Source: Pseudomonadota bacterium (lineage in GTDB: Bacteria > Pseudomonadota > Alphaproteobacteria > Sphingomonadales > Sphingomonadaceae). From it: a stretch of 60,276 nt of DNA. A model generated the notes under the pieces. The model was not told the DNA's origin, made no database searches, and saw only the letters and a program-made list of their open reading frames with translations. The DNA lies in NCBI GenBank assembly GCA_023433305.1, contig JAEZCZ010000040.1:1-60276 (forward strand), in the 5' to 3' direction. The translations under genes were made by a program, and so were the position numbers. Below are positions 8,860-16,050 of this stretch, one piece after another; positions within the stretch are counted from its first letter, which is position 1; each line of letters begins with the position of its first letter.

Positions 8860-9786
8860 ATGAACGATCTTTCGGCAGCTCCCCGCCCGGAACGCCAACG
8901 CAAGCCCGATTGGATCAGGGTCAAAGCGCCCGTCAGCAAAGGTTTCCAGGAAACCCGCGCGCTGATGCGAGAGCTGAACCTCAACACGGTCTGCGAAGAG
9001 GCCGCGTGCCCGAACATCGGGGAATGCTGGTCCAAGAAGCACGCAACGGTGATGATCCTCGGCGACGTTTGCACGCGCGCCTGCGCGTTCTGCAACGTCA
9101 AGACCGGCATGCCGCGCAAAGTCGACCCGCTCGAACCCGAGCACGTCGCGGTCGCTGCGGCCAAGATGGGGCTGGAGCACATCGTCATCACTTCGGTCGA
9201 TCGCGACGACCTGGCGGACGGCGGAGCAGGGCAGTTCGTCAAGGTGATCGAAGCGCTCCGGCGCACCACGCCGACAACCACGATAGAAATCCTGACGCCC
9301 GACTTCCGGGGCAAGATGCGAGCGGCGGTGGAGGCCATATGTGCCGCTGGGCCAGACGTTTATAATCATAACCTCGAAACGGTACCGAGGCTTTACCCAA
9401 CGATACGGCCCGGTGCGCGCTATTACGCCTCGCTCCGGCTGCTGGAAGAGGTGAAACGGCACGACCCGCTGATCTTCACCAAGTCGGGGATCATGCTCGG
9501 ACTCGGCGAGGAGCGACTGGAAGTCCACCAGGTGATGGACGACATGCGCAGCGCCGAGGTCGATTTCCTCACCATGGGCCAATATCTCCAGCCTACACCC
9601 AAGCACGCAAAGGTGGCCGACTTCGTCACCCCGCAAGTGTTCGGCGCGTATGGGGCGATCGCACGGGCCAAGGGCTTCCTCCAGGTCGCCTCCAGCCCGC
9701 TCACCCGTTCGAGCTATCACGCGGGCGAGGATTTCGCGCAGATGAAGGCGGCGCGGGAGGCAAAGCTGGCCAAGCTGCAAGCCTGA
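8860..9786 (+). CDS. lipA: Lipoyl synthase
   Basis: Radical SAM enzyme that inserts two sulfurs into protein-bound octanoyl groups, making the lipoyl cofactor of 2-oxoacid dehydrogenases (E2 and E3 subunits are encoded at 45870-47198 and 43649-45061). The auxiliary-cluster cysteines are in CEEAACPNIGECW, the radical SAM CxxxCxxC in CTRACAFCNV, and the C-terminal RSSYHAGE motif supplies the serine ligand. About 308 aa, full length. A GTG three codons upstream (8851) is an alternative start. Its stop overlaps the next gene's ATG (TGATG). Confidence 0.97.
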   Translation: MNDLSAAPRPERQRKPDWIRVKAPVSKGFQETRALMRELNLNTVCEEAACPNIGECWSKKHATVMILGDVCTRACAFCNVKTGMPRKVDPLEPEHVAVAAAKMGLEHIVITSVDRDDLADGGAGQFVKVIEALRRTTPTTTIEILTPDFRGKMRAAVEAICAAGPDVYNHNLETVPRLYPTIRPGARYYASLRLLEEVKRHDPLIFTKSGIMLGLGEERLEVHQVMDDMRSAEVDFLTMGQYLQPTPKHAKVADFVTPQVFGAYGAIARAKGFLQVASSPLTRSSYHAGEDFAQMKAAREAKLAKLQA

Positions 9787-10247
9787 TGCCCGGAATTCGC
9801 GAAACGAGAGCGCTGCCCTACAGCGCTGAGCAGATGTTCGACTTGGTGGCCGACGTCGGCCGCTACCCCGAATTCCTGCCGTGGGTCATAGCGACCCGCG
9901 TGAAAACCGACAGCGACACCGAAATGGTCGCCGACATGCTGGTGGGCTTCAAAGCCTTGCGGGAAAAGTTCACTTCGCGCGTGATCAAGGAGCGCCCGCA
10001 TCGGCTCGAGGTGATCTACGTCGATGGGCCGATGCGGGATCTCGACAACGTGTGGCGTTTCATCCCCCGCCCAGAAGGCGGCTGCGAGATCGATTTCTGC
10101 GTGGAGTTCGCGTTCAAGAACAAGATGTTCGAGATGCTGGCCGGGCAATACTTCGACCGGGCTTTCCGCAAGATGGTGGCCGCCTTCGAAGCGCGGGCGG
10201 ATGAGCTTTACGGCAGCAACAGCTCCAACGCGCAAAGCGTGGCCTGA
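9786..10247 (+). CDS. Coq10/RatA-like START-domain protein (coenzyme Q-binding type)
   Basis: 153-aa polyketide cyclase/START-fold protein of the COQ10 family, believed to bind ubiquinone and help its delivery to the respiratory chain. Family phrases: LPYSAEQMFDLVADVGRYPEFLPWV (here shown in part), a central VDGPMRDLDNVWRF and a C-terminal GQYFDRAFRKMVAAFEARA helix. Some members are called RatA toxins in enterobacteria; that function should not be assumed here. It overlaps lipA by one base, an arrangement common in Alphaproteobacteria. The last 40 nt overlap the convergent pncC gene, so the two C-termini are encoded on opposite strands of the same DNA. Confidence 0.9.
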   Translation: MPGIRETRALPYSAEQMFDLVADVGRYPEFLPWVIATRVKTDSDTEMVADMLVGFKALREKFTSRVIKERPHRLEVIYVDGPMRDLDNVWRFIPRPEGGCEIDFCVEFAFKNKMFEMLAGQYFDRAFRKMVAAFEARADELYGSNSSNAQSVA

Positions 10248-10705
10248 AGCCGCACGCCTGCGCGGTCCTTCTCCTCGAACACGTGGGATTCGGCATCCGG
10301 CTTGTCGCTTCCGCGGACGGCTCGCGCGAACACCACGGTACCGACCGGTTTGGTTTCCGATCCCCCTTCGGGGCCCGCGATGCCGCTGATCGCGACCGCG
10401 ACGTCCGCGTCGCTGCGCTCCAACGCGCCCCGAGCCATCGCGTAAACACAGGCCACCGAAACGGCACCGAACGCATCGAGGATGTCATTTGCGACGCCGA
10501 GGGTGTCGTGCTTTGCCTCGTTCGAATAGGTCACGAAGCCACGGTCGAGCACAGCCGAGGAGCCTGGAATCTCGGTCAGCGCGGCCGCAACGAGGCCACC
10601 CGTGCAACTTTCCGCCACCGCGACCTTGCGGCCAGCTGCCTTATTCTCTTCGACGACCCGACGGGCGAGATCGACGATTTTCGAAGGCAGCAAGGAATCG
10701 GTCAT
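10208..10705 (-). CDS. pncC: CinA C-terminal-type nicotinamide-nucleotide amidase
   Basis: 165-aa stand-alone CinA_C domain, the family that deamidates NMN to nicotinate mononucleotide in NAD recycling. Diagnostic motifs are VAVAESCTGGLVAAALTEIPGSS (residues ~29 onward, with the catalytic Ser in ESCTGG), VTYSNEAK, GAVS and ISGIAGPEGGSETKPVGTV. The N-terminal molybdopterin-binding-like COG1058 domain of full CinA is absent, as in many proteobacterial PncC proteins. The start overlaps the upstream gene's stop by ATGA. The 3' end overlaps the convergent COQ10-family gene by 40 nt. Confidence 0.92.
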   Translation of the reverse strand: MTDSLLPSKIVDLARRVVEENKAAGRKVAVAESCTGGLVAAALTEIPGSSAVLDRGFVTYSNEAKHDTLGVANDILDAFGAVSVACVYAMARGALERSDADVAVAISGIAGPEGGSETKPVGTVVFARAVRGSDKPDAESHVFEEKDRAGVRLQATLCALELLLP

Positions 10706-11244
10706 GACCGGCGCGGCTGACAGATCGGAAAATCGCGATGATTCACGAGCCCGGCGATCGCGCCGAGAAGGCCTCCTGCCATTTCGGGATCGATCGGGGC
10801 CACGAATTCGATGACTCGTTCGAGCCGGGTGCAGTTCCCGGCGGCAATCCGCGGGGACGCCTCCTGCACGATGAGCGCGTCGACCAATGGTCGAACCGCG
10901 TTGTCCGGCAGTTGCGCGAAAGTATCCAGATTGGGTGCGGCCCGGCTCGCGCCTGCCTTGGCGGCCAGAAGCTTGAGCAAGCCCTCCTTCGCAGACGGCC
11001 AAACGCGCGACTGGATCGGCGCATAACGGCCGATCAAGCCATCGCCGCGACGGGCCAGGTAGCCGTTCGGCGAAAGCTCGTCTCCGCAACGAAGACGCAC
11101 GGCCTGAACCAGCCCGGGTACGCTGTAAATCGCGATGGCGCTGGCTTCCGCCTCGCTGACGCAGGCCTGCTGCGCGCTCGCGGCAATGGGTTGCAGGGCC
11201 AGCCCCGCGGCGACAACGGCCGCCAGCTTTCGGGATGAGATCAT
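10702..11244 (-). CDS. Exported protein of unknown function
   Basis: 180 aa, beginning MISSRKLAAVVAAGLALQPI and with a likely signal peptidase I site after AASA, so the mature protein starts near QQACVSE and is periplasmic. Four cysteines in the mature part (QACVSE, RLRCGDE, GNCTR, ICQP) could form two disulfides. I do not recognise the family. It sits between ispDF and pncC with ATGA overlaps on both sides, so it is co-transcribed with and probably translationally coupled to both, yet its export separates it from their cytoplasmic pathways. Confidence 0.75.
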   Translation of the reverse strand: MISSRKLAAVVAAGLALQPIAASAQQACVSEAEASAIAIYSVPGLVQAVRLRCGDELSPNGYLARRGDGLIGRYAPIQSRVWPSAKEGLLKLLAAKAGASRAAPNLDTFAQLPDNAVRPLVDALIVQEASPRIAAGNCTRLERVIEFVAPIDPEMAGGLLGAIAGLVNHRDFPICQPRRS

Positions 11245-12404
11245 CGCGGTGAATTCCTTTCGAGCGGGATCAGCGTCGCCACCGCCTGAGCGGCGATACC
11301 TTCGCCTCGGCCGGTGAAGCCGAGCCGCTCGGTCGTAGTCGCCTTCACATTAACCGCCTCTATCCCGACCTCCAGCAAGTCGGCAAGGCGCGCACGCATC
11401 GCCTGGCGATGAGGTCCGATCTTCGGTGCCTCGCAAACGATGGCAACGTCGATGTTGCCGACGGTGAACCCCGCCTCGCGCGCCAAGCCCACCGCATGCT
11501 CGACGAAGCGGCTCGACGGCGCGCCGCGCCATCGTGCGTCGCTCGGCGGGAAGTGCTGCCCGATGTCTCCCTGGCCCGCGGCGCCGAGAATGGCGTCGAC
11601 GATCGCGTGGAGCGCGACATCGGCATCGCTATGGCCGGAAAGCCCGCGCGGATGATCGATGCGGACGCCGCAGAGCCACAATTCCTCGCCCTCGACCAGG
11701 CGGTGAACGTCGAAGCCCGTGCCGACCCGGGGGGCGGGAGATGGCGTCATGAAGTCCTCCGCGAAAGTGAGCTTGCGCAGCCTTTCGTCGCCCTCGACGA
11801 GGGCAACCTCCAATCCGCCGGCCCGGGCCACCTGCGCATCGTCGCCCGCGAGCGATGCTCCGCTCCAGGCCCGATGCGCGGCCAGGATGTCGGCGTAGCG
11901 GAACGCTTGCGGCGTCTGCACGCGGCGCAACGTCTCGCGGTCTGCGCTACCCGCCATCAGCCCGCCAGCCGCGACGGCGAGGCTGTCCACGACGGGCAGG
12001 ACGGGGATGGCAGCGGGGCGGTCGGCCAAGGCCGCGAGCAGGCGATCGACGACCTCACGAGGGCAGTCGGGGCGGGCGGCGTCGTGAATCAGGACGTGCC
12101 GGGGGGAAAGCTCCGACAACGCCTGGAGGCCTGCGAGAACGGACTCCTGTCGCGTCGGACCGCCGGTAACGAAGCGGATGCGGGCCAGGCCGCCCAGCGC
12201 TGCCTGTGCCGCCTCCTCGGCGCCATCCGGAATGACCACCATGACGGCATCGGCTCCGGCCGCGATGAGCGCTTCGGCGGAGTGGCGGACGACAGGCTTG
12301 CCTCGCCACGGCGCGAATTGCTTGGGGACGGGCTGGCCCGCGCGAAGCCCTTGTCCTGCGGCGACGATGACCGCGGCGAAACTGGCTTGCAGGGGGGCTG
12401 ACAT
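11241..12404 (-). CDS. ispDF: Bifunctional MEP-pathway enzyme IspD-IspF
   Basis: 387-aa fusion of two non-consecutive enzymes of isoprenoid synthesis: 2-C-methyl-D-erythritol 4-phosphate cytidylyltransferase (IspD, residues ~1-225) and 2-C-methyl-D-erythritol 2,4-cyclodiphosphate synthase (IspF, ~230-387). IspD signature: VIVAAGQGLRAGQPVPKQF, plus HVLIHDAARP. IspF metal and substrate motifs: GFDVHRL (Asp and His ligands), LSGHSDADVALHAI, and the late VNVKATTTERLGFTGRGEGI. The ATG at 12404 (MSAPLQASFAAVIVAAG) fits the IspD start better than upstream codons. The fusion is common in Alphaproteobacteria. Divergent from dusB. Confidence 0.97.
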   Translation of the reverse strand: MSAPLQASFAAVIVAAGQGLRAGQPVPKQFAPWRGKPVVRHSAEALIAAGADAVMVVIPDGAEEAAQAALGGLARIRFVTGGPTRQESVLAGLQALSELSPRHVLIHDAARPDCPREVVDRLLAALADRPAAIPVLPVVDSLAVAAGGLMAGSADRETLRRVQTPQAFRYADILAAHRAWSGASLAGDDAQVARAGGLEVALVEGDERLRKLTFAEDFMTPSPAPRVGTGFDVHRLVEGEELWLCGVRIDHPRGLSGHSDADVALHAIVDAILGAAGQGDIGQHFPPSDARWRGAPSSRFVEHAVGLAREAGFTVGNIDVAIVCEAPKIGPHRQAMRARLADLLEVGIEAVNVKATTTERLGFTGRGEGIAAQAVATLIPLERNSPR

Positions 12405-12485
12405 CGCGAGGCGCGGCGCTAGCGCCTTGCGACGAGGGCCGCAATCCACTATGCGGCTGCCCGATTTTTAGGCAACCCTTGCAAC

Positions 12486-13502
12486 ATGACCGCGCTTCCT
12501 CCTCCACCGGCCTTGAAGCCGATCCACGTCGGTCCCGTGCGGATCGACTGCCCGGTCATCCTCGCGCCGATGACCGGCGTCACCGACATGCCGTTCCGCA
12601 CGCTCGTGCGGCGCTATGGCTCCGGCCTCAACGTGACCGAGATGATCGCCAGCCCGGCGATGATCCGCGAGACGCGTCAGAGCCTCCAGAAGGCCGCCTG
12701 GGATGCGGTGGAGGAGCCGGTCTCGCTGCAGCTTGCCGGGTGCAGTCCGTCCGAAATGGCCGAAGCGGCCAAGCTCAACGAAGATCGCGGCGCGGCCATT
12801 ATCGACATCAACATGGGCTGCCCGGTCAAGAAAGTCGTCAACGGCGATGCGGGCAGCGCCCTGATGCGCGACCTGCCGCTCGCCGCGAGCCTGATAGAGG
12901 CCACGGTCAAGGCCGTCTCGGTTCCCGTCACGGTGAAGATGCGCATGGGGTGGGATCACGCCAGCCTCAACGCCCCCGAGCTGGCGCATATCGCCGAGGA
13001 TCTCGGTGCCCGCATGATCACGGTGCACGGGCGAACCCGCAACCAGATGTACAAGGGAGAGGCCGACTGGGCGTTCGTCCGGAAGGTCAAGGAGGCGGTC
13101 TCGCTCCCCGTCATCGTCAACGGTGACATCTGCGGAATTGCCGACAGCGCGAACGCGCTCGAGCAATCGGGCGCCGATGGCGTCATGATCGGCCGCGGTG
13201 CCTACGGGAAGCCGTGGCTGCTCGGCCAGGTGATGCATTGGTGGCAAACCGGTGAGGAGCGTGCCGAACCCGATTTAGATGAGCAATATCAGCTCATTGT
13301 CGAGCATTATTCAGCCATGCTCGAGCATTATGGCGACGAGGTCGGCGTCAAGATCGCGCGCAAGCACCTCGGCTGGTATGTGAAGGGGCTGCCGGGGTCT
13401 GCGGAATTTCGCAATCGGGTGAACTTCCTCGACAACCCGCGCGAAGTCCTGGGTGAGCTCGCGCGCTTCTACGAGCCGTTCCTGCGCCGGCTGGCCGCGT
13501 GA
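12486..13502 (+). CDS. dusB: tRNA-dihydrouridine synthase B
   Basis: FMN-dependent enzyme (338 aa) reducing specific uridines in the tRNA D-loop. The TIM-barrel start is PVILAPMTGVTDMPFR. The catalytic cysteine lies in DINMGCPVKKVVNGDAGSAL (~residue 116), with FMN/RNA-binding motifs TVKMRMGW, ITVHGRTRNQMYKGEADW and IVNGDI, then GADGVMIGRGAYGKPW. This is the nifR3 gene that heads the ntr operon in many Alphaproteobacteria. It overlaps ntrB by GTGA. Confidence 0.96.
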   Translation: MTALPPPPALKPIHVGPVRIDCPVILAPMTGVTDMPFRTLVRRYGSGLNVTEMIASPAMIRETRQSLQKAAWDAVEEPVSLQLAGCSPSEMAEAAKLNEDRGAAIIDINMGCPVKKVVNGDAGSALMRDLPLAASLIEATVKAVSVPVTVKMRMGWDHASLNAPELAHIAEDLGARMITVHGRTRNQMYKGEADWAFVRKVKEAVSLPVIVNGDICGIADSANALEQSGADGVMIGRGAYGKPWLLGQVMHWWQTGEERAEPDLDEQYQLIVEHYSAMLEHYGDEVGVKIARKHLGWYVKGLPGSAEFRNRVNFLDNPREVLGELARFYEPFLRRLAA

Positions 13503-14563
13503 ACGACGGCATCGCGGGACCGCCCGAGCCCCGCGAGCTCATCGCGGGACTGACGTTCGCGCTCCTGGTGTTGCGTCCCGACCTGACCATCGAGCAGGTC
13601 AATCCGGCGGCAGAGAACATGATCGGCCGCAGCGCGCGGAAGCTCGTCGGACGCAATTTCCTGGAAGTGGTCGGTTTTTCCGAGAGCCGGGTGCGGGAAA
13701 AGCTGTTCGCCGAGGAGGCTCAGCTCGTCGCGCGTGGGCTGGCGATCGAGGTGGATGGTCGAAGCCTGCTGGTCAACCTGACGATTTCCCCGCTCGCCGC
13801 GCATCCCGGGTGGCGCGCGGTGACGTTATCGGATGCGGGGCAGGGCGAGCGAGTCGCGGAAGAGGAGCGTGCGGGGCCGCTGCGTGGCCCGGCGGTTCTG
13901 GCGCATGAGATAAAGAACCCGCTGTCGGCCATTCGCGGCGCGGCACAGCTCGTCGCGCGCAAGTTGGATGAGGAGGACCGGGCTCTCACCTCGCTGATTA
14001 CGGACGAGGTCGACCGGATCGCGCAACTGATCGACCGAATGCAGCGCCTCGGCCGCGAGCAGCCGGAGCCGGTGGGCCCGGTCAACCTCCACGCGGCGGT
14101 GCGCCGTGCGTGCGAGATCGTCGCCGCTGCCGATGACAGCGCGTTCCCCCTGCGCGAGGAGTTCGATCCCTCGCTTCCGTCCGTGCTCGCCAACGAAGGC
14201 GCGCTGGTGCAGGTGTTGATCAACCTGATCGCGAACGCGCGCGATGCCTGCCGGGATCGAAAAGCGCCCGAAATCGTCGTGCGTACCCGGTTCGTCAGCG
14301 GACTGGCGCGCAACGTGATGCGGCTCGGCCGCCCGGTGAAGCTGCCGATCGAGGTCCAGGTCAGCGACAACGGCCCGGGCATCGATCCGGCCGTGCGGGA
14401 GCACATCTTCGAGCCGTTCGTGTCGAGCAAGAAAAACGGGCAGGGCCTCGGCCTCGCGCTCGTCAACAAGCTCGTCCGCGACATGGACGGACGCATTGGC
14501 CACGAGCGCGACGAATCCGGCGGATGGACGCACTTTCGCGTGCACTTGCCGCTGGCGAAGTAG
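13499..14563 (+). CDS. ntrB: Nitrogen-regulation sensor histidine kinase NtrB
   Basis: Cytoplasmic sensor kinase (354 aa) that phosphorylates or dephosphorylates NtrC according to PII (GlnB) signalling. PAS domain at ~15-120 (VLRPDLTIEQVNPAAENMIG). The phospho-acceptor His is in VLAHEIKNPLSAIRGAAQLV (~134-153). ATPase motifs are LINLIANARDA (N box), SDNGPGID (G1) and GLGLALVNKLV (G2). No membrane segment is visible. The GTG start overlaps the dusB stop (GTGA). ntrC follows after 14 nt. Confidence 0.96.
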   Translation: MNDGIAGPPEPRELIAGLTFALLVLRPDLTIEQVNPAAENMIGRSARKLVGRNFLEVVGFSESRVREKLFAEEAQLVARGLAIEVDGRSLLVNLTISPLAAHPGWRAVTLSDAGQGERVAEEERAGPLRGPAVLAHEIKNPLSAIRGAAQLVARKLDEEDRALTSLITDEVDRIAQLIDRMQRLGREQPEPVGPVNLHAAVRRACEIVAAADDSAFPLREEFDPSLPSVLANEGALVQVLINLIANARDACRDRKAPEIVVRTRFVSGLARNVMRLGRPVKLPIEVQVSDNGPGIDPAVREHIFEPFVSSKKNGQGLGLALVNKLVRDMDGRIGHERDESGGWTHFRVHLPLAK

Positions 14564-14577
14564 GGAGGGGCAAGTCC

Positions 14578-15987
14578 ATGCCTAGGCGCGCATTGCTGGT
14601 CGAAGACGACGCATCGATCGCAACCGTCATCACCGCGGGTCTCGAGGCCGAGGCTTTCACGGTGGACCGCTGCGACAGCATTGCGGGGCGTGATCGGCTG
14701 CTGTCGCGCGGCAGCTACAGCGTGATGCTCACCGATGTCGTCCTGGCCGACGGCGACGGGATCGCGACGCTCGCCCAGGTCCACCGCGAATATCCCGACA
14801 TGCCGGTGATTATCCTCTCGGCGCAGAACACTCTCGATACCGCGGTTCGTGCGACCGACACCGGTGCGTTCGAATATTTTCCTAAGCCCTTCGATCTCGA
14901 CGAGCTCGTCCGCGCCGCTTGCCAGGCAGCCGATTCCCGGGGCGAGGTGCGGGCTGAAGGCGAGGACCCGGGCGAAGGGTTGCCGCTGATCGGCCGCAGC
15001 CGGGCGATGCAGGACGTCTATCGCATGATCACCCGGGTCCTGCGCAACGACCTGACCGTTCTGGTGCTGGGCGAATCCGGAACGGGCAAGGAACTCGTCG
15101 CCGAAGCCATCCACGAGCTGGGATCGCGGCGGACCGGGCCGCTCGTCGCCGTGAACACAGCCGCCATCCCGCGCGAGTTGATCGAAAGCGAGCTTTTCGG
15201 GCACGAGAAGGGCGCGTTTACCGGGGCGGTGAGCCGCAGCATCGGCAAGTTCGAGCAGGCCCATGGCGGAACCCTGTTTCTCGACGAAATCGGGGACATG
15301 CCGCCCGAGGCGCAGACGCGCCTGCTGCGTGCCCTGCAATCGGGCAAGATCAGGCGGGTCGGCGGGCGCGAGGAGATCGCGATCGACGTGCGCATTATCG
15401 CCGCGACCAACCGCGACCTCACGCCGATGATCGCTGCCGGCACGTTCCGGGAAGATCTCTACTATCGTCTCAACGTCGTCCCAATTCACCTGCCGCCGCT
15501 TCGGGAGCGCAAGGGCGACATCGAGCCGCTCGTGCGCCACTTCCTGAGGGCAGCCGCCGCGGAAGGATTGCCCGTCCGCAGCCTGTCCAGCGAAGCGGTG
15601 TCACTGCTCGAGGCCCAGCCCTGGCGTGGCAATGTGCGTGAATTGCGCAACTTCGTGTTTCGGGCCGCGCTGCTCTCGCGCGAGGAACGGATCGACGTGG
15701 CGCTCGTGCGGCAGCTTCTCGCCGAGCAGTCTTCCGCCGAGGGCGCGCCGGCAGGTGATTTCGCGAGCGCGCTCGCGGATTGGCTCAGCAAGGCGCAGCC
15801 CGCGCCGGGCTCGCTGTACCACGGCGCGCTCGCGGCGTTCGAACGGCCGCTTTTCGAGCATGCGCTGCACGAGACGGGCGGCAACCAACTGCGAGCAGCC
15901 CAACTCCTTGGGATCAACCGAAATACCTTGCGAAAACGGCTCGACGACCTGCGGATCGACCCTGATCGCTTCACCCATCGGCCGTAG
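14578..15987 (+). CDS. ntrC: Nitrogen-regulation response regulator NtrC (sigma-54 activator)
   Basis: 469-aa enhancer-binding protein. Receiver domain ~1-120 with acidic pocket LLVEDDAS and phospho-Asp in MLTDVVLADG. AAA+ domain ~140-375 with Walker A GESGTGKE, the sigma-54-contact loop GAFTGA intact at residues ~212-217, Walker B GGTLFLDEIGDM and arginine finger region FREDLYYRL. C-terminal Fis-type helix-turn-helix: GGNQLRAAQLLGINRNTLRKR (partly quoted). It should activate sigma-54 promoters of nitrogen-assimilation genes. The ATG at 14578 follows a GGGAGGGG ribosome-binding site. Confidence 0.97.
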   Translation: MPRRALLVEDDASIATVITAGLEAEAFTVDRCDSIAGRDRLLSRGSYSVMLTDVVLADGDGIATLAQVHREYPDMPVIILSAQNTLDTAVRATDTGAFEYFPKPFDLDELVRAACQAADSRGEVRAEGEDPGEGLPLIGRSRAMQDVYRMITRVLRNDLTVLVLGESGTGKELVAEAIHELGSRRTGPLVAVNTAAIPRELIESELFGHEKGAFTGAVSRSIGKFEQAHGGTLFLDEIGDMPPEAQTRLLRALQSGKIRRVGGREEIAIDVRIIAATNRDLTPMIAAGTFREDLYYRLNVVPIHLPPLRERKGDIEPLVRHFLRAAAAEGLPVRSLSSEAVSLLEAQPWRGNVRELRNFVFRAALLSREERIDVALVRQLLAEQSSAEGAPAGDFASALADWLSKAQPAPGSLYHGALAAFERPLFEHALHETGGNQLRAAQLLGINRNTLRKRLDDLRIDPDRFTHRP

Positions 15988-16050
15988 TTCTCCCACAATT
16001 GCCAGAATTCGCTTGCCTTGCTGCAACAGGGCCGTTGTAACCTTGCAACG

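Noticed and set aside
12415..12426. Palindrome GGCGCTAGCGCC in the ispDF/dusB spacer
   Set aside because: A 12-bp GC-only-armed palindrome is easily found by chance in this composition, and nothing else marks it as an operator.
16013..16049. Repeated TTGCAAC-like words between ntrC and ntrY
   Set aside because: Copies are short, irregularly spaced and partly overlapping; no symmetric operator emerges.
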